Positions 35,581-46,475 of a DNA stretch of 64,000 nt are shown here, one piece after another. A program made the translations under genes and the position numbers. The notes below the pieces were generated by a model. The model saw nothing but the letters and a program-made list of their open reading frames with translations, made no database searches and was not told where the DNA came from. Every line of letters begins with the position of its first letter. Positions within the stretch are counted from its first letter, which is position 1. Origin of the DNA: Rattus norvegicus. Taxonomy: Eukaryota > Chordata > Mammalia > Rodentia > Muridae. The DNA is taken from assembly GCF_036323735.1 (NCBI RefSeq), contig NC_086036.1, positions 20,051,564 through 20,115,563 on the forward strand, written 5' to 3'.

Positions 35581-36228
35581 CTTATTATTATTTCTATTTC
35601 ATTTCTTTACATTCCAGTTGTTGTCCCCCATTGGTTCCCCTCCCATAGTTCCTCATTCAACTTCTCTTCCCTTTGCTTTCAAGAGCGTACTCCCAGCCTG
35701 GGGCCTCAAGACTCTTGAAGATCAAGCTCATCTTCTCCCACTGAGGCTTGCCAAGGCAGACCTCTGATATATATGTGACAGGGGTCTTGGACTGGCCTGT
35801 ATATGCCCCTGGTAGGTGACTAAGTTTCTGGGAACTCCATGGGCTCTGGGTTAGTTGATACCACTGGTCTTCCTATGGGGTTGCTCTTCCCTTCAGCTCT
35901 TCAATTCTACCCTTAATTCAACCATAGCCAGTCCTTACTTCAATTCAATGGTCGGGTGTAAATATCAGCTTTTGTCTCAGTTACTGATAAAGTCTCTTAA
36001 AGGACAGCTATGCCAAGCTCCTGTTTGTAAGTGCATCATAGCCTCAGTAATATGTTTTTCACATATTACTGTCACATATGTCATGTCAGGCCTTGATGCC
36101 CCACACCTGTGGAATAGATCTCAATTTGGGCCAGTCAATGGACTGCCTTTCCTTCAGTCTCTTCTTCGTTTTTGTCCCTGCAGTTCTTTTAGACAGTAAC
36201 CAATTCTGGGTCAGAAATTTAAGAAGAA
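35581..36228 (-). mobile_element. Antisense Lx-type L1 3' UTR
   Basis: About 650 bases that read on the minus strand as an old rodent L1 3' UTR. In plus-strand order it has TTTACATTCCAGTTGTTGTC (the terminal end), CTGAGGCTTGCCAAGGCAGAC, GCCCCTGGTAGGTGAC, TCTGGGTTAGTTGATACC, TAGTTGATACCACTGGTCTTCC, AAAGGACAGCTATGCCAAGCTCCTG and a TGGGCCAGTCAATGGACTGCC block. The same segments, in the same order, recur in the nest at 55.3-57.0 kb. A perfect 11-bp hairpin lies inside at 36045-36071. Confidence 0.85.
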
Positions 36229-36754
36229 AGTTTTAGTAAGTAAGATGGTTCAGATGCTCATTCTATCATCAGCCTCTTAAAATTTGCTTCATACATAAAC
36301 ATATAATCTACATCCTGGATATTATAAGACTGAGTACACAGACTGGTAAACTCAGCATCTCCTGAACTTCTATATAGACAGTAGGAGTCTTACTCTAGGC
36401 TTCTCATAAGGAACATGCTTTTAGCAATACTTATTTGTGTTATATATTAATTTGTGGAAGAACTCATGCCTTCAACCTCAACTTCAAATAACCAATATAT
36501 ATTATATATGAATATTATACAATGTAATATATTATATGCATATATATATTCAGTTAACTAGCACACTAATTGTTTCTGATTAGTAATAAGCAATTAATAA
36601 ACTCTGAAAATGTAAAATACCAAATAATTGAATAACTGCCAATCCTATGGAATTTTAAGACAAGAAAAATAACTTCCTCATGAAGTATTGTGAACATTAT
36701 TCAGGAAATATCCTTACTTATTTATTCTCAGCCGATTTTTGTGACTCATAAGTT
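36229..36754. other. Unassigned AT-rich DNA
   Basis: Contains an AT-rich low-complexity block at about 36495-36550. No other element recognised. Confidence 0.45.
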
Positions 36755-36872
36755 CAGGTGGTCAAGGTCAAGGAAAGGATATGCAGGGTACAGTCGAGGG
36801 CAAATACAAGCATGGTGAGCTCAATACCAACTTGGGTTTAGAATACATGAGACATTGTCACTGTCTTACGAA
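36755..36872 (+). mobile_element. Degraded B1-like SINE (3' portion)
   Basis: AGGTGGTCAAGGTCAAGG, GGTGAGCTCAATACCAACTTGGG and ATACATGAGACATTGTC follow the order of the B1 body (aggcagg, gagttcaaggccagcctggg, acatgagaccctgtct). The left head is missing or decayed. Confidence 0.5.
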
Positions 36873-36946
36873 TGTGCACACACACATACCTTTCTTAATA
36901 CACAATCTACCATGTTTCTTCTACCTAGACTTGCCAAATTGAATTT

Positions 36947-36978
36947 ATTTATTTATTGATTGATTGATTGATTGATTC
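36947..36978. repeat. (ATTT)n/(ATTG)n repeat
   Basis: Two short tetranucleotide runs in tandem, ATTT then ATTG. Confidence 0.9.
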
Positions 36979-38329
36979 GTTATGTGCTCGGGTCTTCTTT
37001 GGTAGATAAACTTCTTAAACTGTTTTTGTTTCTTAACTAAATTTTTTTCCTAAAGGAGACAAGAAATAAGGGTACATGTTCATCTTCAAACCCAAGAACC
37101 ACCCAAGGGATGCTTAGACATTAATTGGTCTTACTATAATTAATAATATGAGCCACACTGCAGTCACCAATCATCATTACAATGGGATACCAAAGGCCTG
37201 AAAACTTCCTGCTCTCATCTTATCTTCAATAGAATTAATGTTCCTTGTAGCATTGTAGGGTTAGGTGATAGAAGAAGGTAAGATTAAAATTTAGTGCTCC
37301 AATGATTTTGTGTATTCTATTGATACACAAATTGCTTGGCTGTACCTGATTTCTTTCAGTGTCTCTGAGAAATAATATGAAAGATACTAGCATGTAAAGA
37401 GGAAACACTAATCTGGAATTAAAAGTCACAATATGGATCTCAACATTTATAACTTAAATATGTAAACATTTAATATAAATCAAGTGGGTGTTTGCTTATA
37501 TATTCATAAAACAAGGGGAAGGAGATGGTAGCAAGGTATTAAAATAATAAAATCTTTATTAGAAATATCTTTTTAGAGTTATCCTACAGGGCAAGTGCAA
37601 AAACATGCAAATACTGTAGACAATAAAAGTATTTTCTTCACTTTGATTTTGGTGTCTACTCTTGTGAAGATATCTAGTGATATATTTGCTTGGATTTTTG
37701 TTATGATTTTTTTTCATGCAAATCCCTGGAGGGGAATTAGAAGTAACTAGTGAGATTGATTTCTGTCATTGTTACAATTACTATTTATTTCCACCACTGA
37801 CTCTTCATGCAGACTGCCATATGACACCAGGAATTTTAACAGCCATCCTTAAGTAACTCCCCCATTGGCCTCCTATGGGGTTAAGTTGCTGTAATGGTCT
37901 CATTCCTTTAGGGCTTCTACTGGAGCTATCATTCCATTTTTTTCCTCTGATCTGGGTCACAGTTAATGTGTTATCCTAGGAAGGTTCATATATTAACTAG
38001 TTAACATATTAGCAGGGGTTATTGTATCTGATTAAGCCATTGCTACCCACGATGTTGTAGCAGTCAAAAGACCCCTGAGGATGCAGCACATGATAGACAT
38101 GTTTGGATGAAAGAGAAACAAAATAAAGAGAATGGAAATGAGTTTGACTCCAGTTAAAATATTGGTCCTATGGCTTCTAGGCACTAAGGGCTAAGATTAG
38201 CACTCTATAGATGCTCCCCCCTCCCCAAAATGCCTTATACCTTATGGAAGGGCCAGCCTTTCCTCACATATTGAATTCCCCATAAAACTCAACATGTTTT
38301 TATAACATTATTAATAAAACTCTGAGGCC
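36979..38329. other. Unassigned DNA
   Basis: No gene or known element recognised. Confidence 0.45.
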
Positions 38330-38485
38330 AGTGTGATAGCTTAATGTGAAGAAGCACTTGACATGCAACGTTGAAAACCTGATTTCAGCTCCTGGAGTTC
38401 TGAGTGGAAAGTGTACACCATACACATGCATGTACATGCATATGCACACAATAATAAACTAAGAATTAAAATGAATTAAAGCTCT
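38330..38485 (+). mobile_element. Degraded B2/B3/B4-group SINE
   Basis: GAGGCCAGTGTGATAGCTTAATG, AAGAAGCACTTGACATGCAA and AACCTGATTTCAGCTCCTGGAG parallel the tRNA-derived head. The end CACATGCATGTACATGC, ATGCACACAATAATAAACTAAG resembles the A/C-rich SINE tail. The subfamily cannot be fixed by eye. Confidence 0.55.
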
Positions 38486-39154
38486 TAATTTAGATTTTGT
38501 CATAAGATTAATGTGAGTGTTAAATGTCTCTCTTGTATAGAAGTCTGACTTATGATAAGCATATTAAATGTATTTTGGGCAATTTGTTTCAAGCTTCACC
38601 TAATTTCATACATACACATATATTCATCTGCACATTTATCTATTTTGGAATCATTTTTATTTAAAATAAAACATCACTTCTTCGAGTCATCTAATATTTT
38701 GGTCCCTGGAAAAAAAATCATCTCAGAGACCTCAAGCCGTAAGATGATAATATTGAAATGCAAGTCACAAGCTTCAATTAGGTACAATCAGAAATCATGC
38801 AGTGACTTCATTAAGTATCATTAAGAATGATCAAAATATTGCTCTTAGGAAAAATACATCAAAAGCCTTGCATTTACACATTGATTAAACAGGATCTGCG
38901 ATTTCTAAAATCTGGTATGAGAAAAAAGAATGGAGTAAATTAAGTGCTCATATCCCACTTAGCAACAAGGGAGTGCTTAGCAACGGTAGCAACTGTTGAA
39001 GGGAGGGATAAAGAGAGATGGTGAAAAACAAAATATGATCAGCCTAAAAAGGGGGGTTGTCAGGAAATGACAATGTAAGTAATTAGAGATGTGGTGAGGC
39101 TGCTGCTTTCCAACGGTGGGCAAATTGACATCATCCTACTTTGTAGATTGATTT

Positions 39155-39156
<2 letters not shown>
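38486..39156. other. Unassigned DNA with clustered TAGCAAC half-sites
   Basis: No repeat recognised. Three TAGCAAC half-sites lie within about 45 bases (38957-38999), like RFX-type X-box half-sites; this is motif matching only. Confidence 0.4.

Positions 39157-39204
<48 letters not shown>
39157..39204. repeat. (TG)n microsatellite
   Basis: About 24 pure TG units. The histidine-threonine run in a minus-strand frame is its translation. Confidence 0.97.
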
Positions 39205-39205
<1 letters not shown>

Positions 39206-40713
39206 TGACATATATTAGAAAGAGTCATATAGTATATCATCATATATATAGTCATAGATAAAGAACAAGTCACCAAGAAGATTTTCTTAGCTAGAAAGCT
39301 TTCCATAAGTACCTTTTCTTTCTCTGTAAGCCATTTGGGTGTGTGGTCTACTCTTGAGCTTTGCAAGGTGTATAAAATGTAAAGAGGCTTAGGAACAGTT
39401 TGATGCACCATCCCTTTGATGGTTCTGTAAGAGATCATTGTTCCTCTAATCACCCTACAATCCCCTTACTTTACATTTGATCTCCTTTGCCTTCCCAACT
39501 GCTTTTGGCCACCCTGTGGACATTTTCATTGGGTTGCCACTCACAGTCTTCTTCAGGCACTGAGAGATAACTCCATCACATACTTCTGCCTGTGTTCATT
39601 GATTTCACACAGGGGACTCCCACCTCCTGAAGGTCTTAGGACCTATTCTCTTACTCATTCCTTTATTCATCATCATGGAATACCCGCTCCCAACACACCA
39701 GTACACTGACCCAGAAGCCCCATTTTGATATCATTTCACTTGTCAATTTTAACTGAGTTCAGGGACTACATCTCTGAAATCTATGACATAAACTTTATAA
39801 TAATATTTCGTAATCAATCTAGTATCAAGAATATGATCTAGCCAAAGAGAAAAGCACAAATCTTAGCATAAGGCGAGAAATTTTCCTTGCTTAAGCCAAA
39901 TTAATGTCTTCCTTTTAAAAATGATTCTGCTACCTGCATGCAGCCATCAAGCCCACTCTTAGTCCTAGCATAAGCTGTCTAAAACTTCTTTGGGGAACTT
40001 GGATACTCCTTTTGGGGTTTCGGTCCTCCTTTAAGGATCAGGAAATGTCTCAGGGGTTCTTCCTGTTTCGTTTTTCATGTAATGTTTGCTGATTTTTGGA
40101 ACAAATGGATAGATATGGAAAACAAAATTTAACGTATAGTAAGAAGCATCCCTAGACCTCGTACCTTTTCAGCAAATACTTGCTCGTGTAGTAAATACAA
40201 GGCCAAGAAGGAAATTTCACCAAATTGAGAACTCACAAACCAAAAACTCAAAAGGGCTTTTGTATGGCTTACTGATATTGGGATATCTTCCATAGCACCA
40301 TGGGGTCAGCATTAGGAAAAAGAATAACTGAGGAGATATCATAACAAACCTACATTTATTATAGTGGAAATTTGGATTACATATAGTTTTAGTTATCAAA
40401 AATGTTTTTAATTATTTTCAGACATTAAAATTTTAACATTTATTTCATACATACATACATTCATGTATACATACACATTGAAAGGATAATAATGAGAGAA
40501 AGAGGGTATCAATTTAATAGGAGACTTGGAAAGGGGTTTGAGGGAGGGCCACTCAGAATGGCTGGAGTAAAAATGTGATTCTTCTATTTCCGTTAAAACC
40601 ATATTTTAAACAAAACTCTCAGAAGTTTGATTTTGCCGATGAGCCAAGTTTCTTCTTTTAATTGTATTTATTTATTACGTGTGAATGAGTGTGTGAGAGA
40701 GAATAAGTTTATA

Positions 40714-40714
<1 letters not shown>
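39205..40714. other. Unassigned DNA
   Basis: No gene or transposable element recognised. Confidence 0.45.

Positions 40715-40748
<34 letters not shown>
40715..40748. repeat. (TG)n microsatellite
   Basis: About 17 TG units, followed by an ACACACATGCACACAA stretch. Confidence 0.95.
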
Positions 40749-43700
40749 ACGAAGGCGCACACACATGCACACAAGCACTTCCAGGAATATGATTGCATGA
40801 ATATCATTAGGAGTTTCAACGACACATCCTGAGAATCCTTGTTCTTCTACCAGGTAGGGTTCAGGAATGAAACTCTCGGGTCATTTGGCTTGGTAGCAAG
40901 TGCTTTCATACAGTGTGCCATCTCGATGTTCCCCAGTGAGTTTCTGGACCATGGCTGTGAAGCTCATTACCTGCTTCAGTGGTTTATTTGGCCAAATCTT
41001 TATGTGGACTACATTTGCAGTACTGTAGAGATTTGGACTGCTGTGTATCTATTAGTTAAAAACCATTTTTTCAATTGAAGGATTAAACCAAGTGAAAATC
41101 CCCCATGTCATGCATTGGCTTAGATACACTTATGTGGTATGTGCAGTGACAGAGCCCTTCTCCCTGTGGGTGCTACATGAGACACTTCCTACCTGGTCGT
41201 CCTTTCCCTGGCACTTCAGGAACATCCCAGCGATTTTTCAGTAACCATCAACTTGCTTCTTGAGAACCAAGTATTTCTCCTGAATTTTCATCTTCTCATC
41301 TGTCAAAGCCATTTCTCTCATTATCTAAAGCTTATAAATTTTTAATAGGGCATCACTTCTAATCTCTCAAAACCTAAATTAATCTTAATAAAATTTCTTT
41401 CTATCTTTCCCGGTTATGAAAGCCCATAAAATTCAATTCAATAGTAGCCCTCACGTTTTCAGTATTTACTAATGACTAAGACGTCTTGCCATATAATTAT
41501 GTTTAAAATAGGTTGATGACAAGAAGGAGGTTGGAAAGCAAGGGAATGTGGAAAAAAAAGAGAAGTCAGAGCTATGACCACAAGGAAAGGAATGAGCAAA
41601 CATGAGGTATGCAATTGCATATAACACATATCCAGACAGAAGTAAAGAATCCTTCTCCAGTGCCAGCAATGGAATTGGAAAACCTGGAGTATTAAGTTAG
41701 TAAAAAGTAAAGAGGGAGTAAATGGGATGTGTTTAACCCTTTGTACTGAATCCTTTTCTCTCTAAAAGTTGGACAGGAAATATTTCCAGCTGACAGCTTC
41801 TCTACTCACACTCTCTCTTCTGGGCCTTCAATATTTTATCCGGATAAAAACCAGATACTACCTGAGCGTCAGAGTGTGCCTCTCAGTGTGGCATTGAGAC
41901 TTCTTTGTTGCTATTGCAAGGAGCCTGAGCATATTTTTAAGCTTCATTGTGAGCTACTACCATTAGGTCATCTACCAGTCAGTGTCACTAAGTTAAGAGA
42001 ATAATACAGGGTAGTCAAGGAAAGCACCAAAAACCCAAATGTCAAATCTGATTGATTAAAAACAGGTAGACAAATCAGCAAGGACTTATCCAGCAGAGCT
42101 AGAGAGTAAGGTCAGATAGGGCTGTTTTCTTAAAATATTTGGTATTTTCAGAAATTGATTACTTAGTCAGAGCATTAAGAAGTAGCTGGGCGCATTCATT
42201 TAATGGGCCAGTGCCTCTTGTACAGGGATGGAGTCGCCACATTCAATCTCATCTACTCCTTGTTAAGCGTGCTTCTCCTGGAGCATGTTTATTTATTACA
42301 GATGCTATAAGCAGAAACTAGAAACTAGAATAATAAATAACTCCCTAAATGGGCTTTTGTGTTCACTACCACCCATCGTTCTACTTCCCAGCCCACATTT
42401 TGATAATCTCTATGCACAGTCTTGTGTCTCTGCAAGACTGAAAAAGTTCCTTTATGCCTGAGAGTGCACTATGTTGAACAGTGGCTCAGCAGGAAGGATA
42501 TGAGACACACTGGAATGTAGAGTGTTCTCCTGATCCCAAATCTGCCAAGAAGCTGTGCATGTGTTCCAGTCTTACCATTTAGATGGGCTGTGTCCTTCTA
42601 AGGGATAACCAAATTTGGCAGAACTTGCACAAAGTTACAGGAACAAAGGTTGTCTGTGTTACCCGTCCTCCTATTAGAGACAAGTTCCAAAGGAAAAATG
42701 AGGGGTATTTTGGAATGCAGATCATGAAACAATTGGCTGAATTTAATTGTGAGCCCTCAAGAAGATATAGCAGACAGCAAGGTGTTTCGTGATGTTCCTT
42801 CAAAATGTTTGTGATCTGGTGAAGTTCATTGGAAGGCTACTGGCTCACTACTTCATGCAATTTGCATATAACTCCTTAGTTCAAGCCACACTGTCCAACC
42901 CAACTTAAAGCTCTATACAAGTCTCTCTCTTTCCTTTACTCCCTTTCTTACCTTCTTTCCTTCTCCCCTCTCTTTACTATATAATTGCTATTGTTGCCAT
43001 TGTTAGGAAATGAACCCAGAACCTCACAAATCTTAGCCAACAAGTTTGAAAGTTCCTCCTTTGAAAGAGGAACAATTTGATGAAAATAATCTCCTTCCAA
43101 TGGTTTGTTCTGATTTTCAAGTGTGTTGGACATTATTTTATTTCTCATATATTCTTTTTATGAATATGAATTGTATATATTCAGTCTTATGTTTATTGTA
43201 GGTCATCTAATATCAGATATAAGATCATGGAAACCTTGACTCTTTATATGTTATATGTATGTGTTATATGCATATATGTATATATATATTAAAATTTAAA
43301 ATCTATCTTACTGTAGAAATTTGCACAATTCTGTCATATTCCATCATCAACATGAATAAAACTTTTGTTTTCAAGAACATGACTTTATAGATTTATATAA
43401 GTAAAGGTGTAAATAAACTTGAGAAACATCATATTTTCTAGGAGTAGACATTTTCTACCATTTCACAGTGACCTTATTACATAATTAAACATTCTAAACA
43501 TGCGAATTGACCCTTTGTTTGGCCAACAACAGTTTTGTATCCCAGCCCTGATCACTCTATGGTCAAGGCACTACCATGAGAGCATCCCACATACAATGGG
43601 CACTAACGGTCATAGTTTATATACCCATATTGCAGGGTTGATAATTAAAAAGTATGATACTATTTAAATAAACTTCATGAAAGTTAAGCAAATTTGATAT

Positions 43701-44968
43701 AAAAGTCAAACATACTTGAGATCCCCCTCCCAGTTCATTTTTAAATTAAGACTTCACCAGGTGATTAATAGGAATGCCAGCTCTTCAAAGGAAAGCAGGC
43801 CCCCTTGTTCTCCTGGCTTCCCAGGAATCCAGCCCTCCCCTCAGTACAGATGGAGTCTTTATTCTCCAGAAGTTGTTCAGGTGCTGAGCCTGTCCAGAGG
43901 AAGGAAATCAGCTCAGCTTTAGGAGTCCATGCCTGTTTTTAAAAAGCAATGCTGCTCCATCCACTCCAAAGCCAGGAACATCAAATACCTCCCTCTGCCA
44001 GGCAGCTTGGCTATTCCCCAGGCGTTTTCAATCTAGTTGAGTAAAACAAAAATTGCATAATTTGTCATTATTTCCAAGGAATGAGATGTGCCTTCTACAA
44101 TCCCTTTTGAGTTAAATACAATGGTGCCGAGCTTCCCGTGAATGCCAATGTCTTCTTTCTCTGAAAGAACAGAAATAAAGAATGGCAAAAAGAAACACTC
44201 CATTGATTGCCTGAAACTCCCTGCTCTAGGCTTTGTTCCTGGGATATTTTTGTCTGTGTTTTTAAGGTTAGGTAGCAAGAAAATGGTTTTCCCAGTTATT
44301 CACCAAAGACAATCCAAACTTACTGAGAAAATTTGGGACTGGAAGCCAGAACCCATTAGCCAAATTTAAGATTTACAACAACAAGAATCATATCGGTGCA
44401 AGCAAGCCTTGTCTTACAGCATCATTCAGCTTCCTAAGTAGGAGTTGTCTTCTCGTAATGTGTCCTATGCAATTATAGGAAAAAAAGGGTAAGAAACCGT
44501 TTTACAGTTTTACGTATTTCTAAAAACATGAAGTGGTACGATTTGAAAGAGAAATATAAGGAATTCTGTGACTCCTTCTACAGTGAAAAGCTAGAAATCT
44601 GTGCAGAAAGAAGAGTGGAGAGTAAAGAGAACACAAGCTTAAACATTGGAAACTAAGACCATCTTAAATCTTATCTATGAAGGACACCGGAACCACCGAA
44701 GCGCCTACTATCTCTTTTGTCTGTGATATGGGTGATCAATGGCTGCACGGAAAGGAAAGAAACTGATCAATGCTTTTTCCTTTTTTCACAACCTTTTGCT
44801 AAAGCTGTGCAAAATGTGTCATGCATAAAAAGTATGCAATTTTCATGTAATTAGAGAAACACAAGATGAAAATGAGTTCCATCAGAGCAATCAAGGATGG
44901 TAATGTGGCGTGTGTTTGTCAGTGTCGATTTGTCATGAAGGCAAAACCCAGCAAGATATATGAGTGAG

Positions 44969-44970
<2 letters not shown>
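40749..44970. other. Unassigned DNA, about 4.2 kb
   Basis: No known repeat or gene is recognised apart from a TA-rich patch at about 43250-43290. The interval around 43700-44260 is more balanced in composition and repeat-free to my eye. Confidence 0.4.
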
Positions 44971-45015
<45 letters not shown>

Positions 45016-45026
45016 GTGTGTATATG

Positions 45027-45077
<51 letters not shown>
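44971..45077. repeat. (TG)n(TA)n composite microsatellite
   Basis: About 20 TG units, a TTTGCGTG interruption, then more than 50 bases of near-perfect TA alternation with TATG variants. The alternating purine-pyrimidine pattern holds throughout. Confidence 0.97.
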
Positions 45078-45429
45078 TCTGAAATATATACCTTTCTCTG
45101 TAGCCAAATTAATGCATTTCAATAATTCTTCTGTTTTTGAGAACTCTAAAATTAGGAAATGAAGATTAGATTTTTTCTTTTTGTTCTTTCAAAGACTAGA
45201 ATATTAATTTATGAGAAACACAGAGATTACAGAAGATATTTATTTATTGGAGGGTCAGATTTACAGCAAGAGGTGATAGGTTTACAATTTTGTATAAAAA
45301 AACACTATCGTTTATTGTGTCTAAAAATATATTTCCTTCATACAATGACACCTGTTTCTGGCCACATCACCAATTCCTAGAAAGCAAAGCTGTTGCACTA
45401 TTGTTTCCAAATCCTGGTTCCACCATTTT

Positions 45430-45490
45430 ACACACACACATACACACACACATACACACACAGACATGCATATATATATATATATATATG
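45430..45490. repeat. (CA)n(TA)n composite microsatellite
   Basis: CA units interrupted by TACA, then a pure TA run of about 20 bases. Confidence 0.95.
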
Positions 45491-46150
45491 TTTTTTCAAT
45501 AGGGCATACATTTTTCTTCATTACAGGTTGGCCTTTTCTTCTTTACTTCTTTCATTAATTTCTTTCATCGTATTCATTTATCATGCTACTTGAAGCAGTT
45601 TATTGAGCATCAAATTGTGTCAGGCATGCTGAATTCGCTAGTGACAGAAAAGTAATGAAGTCATGACTGATGTGCCCAGACTGATTCTACTTTCAGGGTA
45701 CAGAGACAATTAACAGAATGTGATAGGAATTAATCAGGATGGATTTGGGAATTCAAGGAATAGTTGAGATTGCTTCCTCTATTAGACATGGGAAGATTTC
45801 TATGGAGATCCTTCTTTCCCCTTAGGAATTAGAACTGATATGGTAGAAGGACATCTTTTCATGTAACAGGCAATGGCAAAAGACTGAAAGGCACAGCAAC
45901 TCGATCGATCAATGCAAGCTCAATGTTAGAGGTCCTCACAGGTCAGGCTAAGCAGCTAAAGTGCTTTCCTGGGAGAACAAAAAGGCTTTTCATTAGTTTA
46001 TGCAGTATTAAGAAGTGATCAAGTTGATACATAGAAGGAAAGTTGTATGTGCACTATGTAGAATGGGTTTCACCATTCTACACCATCTGTTGGGAATCTG
46101 TTTGCAAAACTTAGATGAGACACAGGATGACTCAGATATGTAGTTATTAG
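45491..46150. other. Unassigned DNA
   Basis: No recognised element. Confidence 0.45.
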
Positions 46151-46151
46151 T

Positions 46152-46192
<41 letters not shown>
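46151..46192. repeat. (TG)n microsatellite
   Basis: About 20 pure TG/GT units. Confidence 0.97.
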
Positions 46193-46382
46193 TGTCACAT
46201 AGAATTTATGAAAAATTAAGATAACTAATGGCTGAAAGTGAAGTGGGAGTGGACTTTAGATATTTATTCAAGCAATAGTGTGAATATTATTATTTGCATA
46301 AACCACAGAACACAGAACAGGAAAGAAATGTGATAGAAAATAATGAGCTACAATTTTAGTGTGGGATAAAAGTAGACATTTA

Positions 46383-46475
46383 AGTTAGCAACAACTGGAC
46401 AAAAATAAAACAAAACAGGAAGAATAAAAGAGCAGCAACAACAAACCAAACAACAACAACTAAAACAAAAAAGCT
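46383..46475. repeat. A-rich (CAA)n-like low-complexity tract
   Basis: Repeated AACAACAAC and AAAACAAA phrases, possibly an old retroposon tail on the plus strand, though no SINE or LINE body is recognised upstream. Confidence 0.75.

Noticed and set aside
39460..39760. Possible nuclear copy of mitochondrial DNA
   Set aside because: A few codon-like phrases looked suggestive, but no stretch matches a mitochondrial gene when read through.
44971..45077. Possible tandem array of CRISPR or satellite type
   Set aside because: Pure dinucleotide alternation without spacers; nothing in the window resembles a CRISPR array, and the genome is mammalian.
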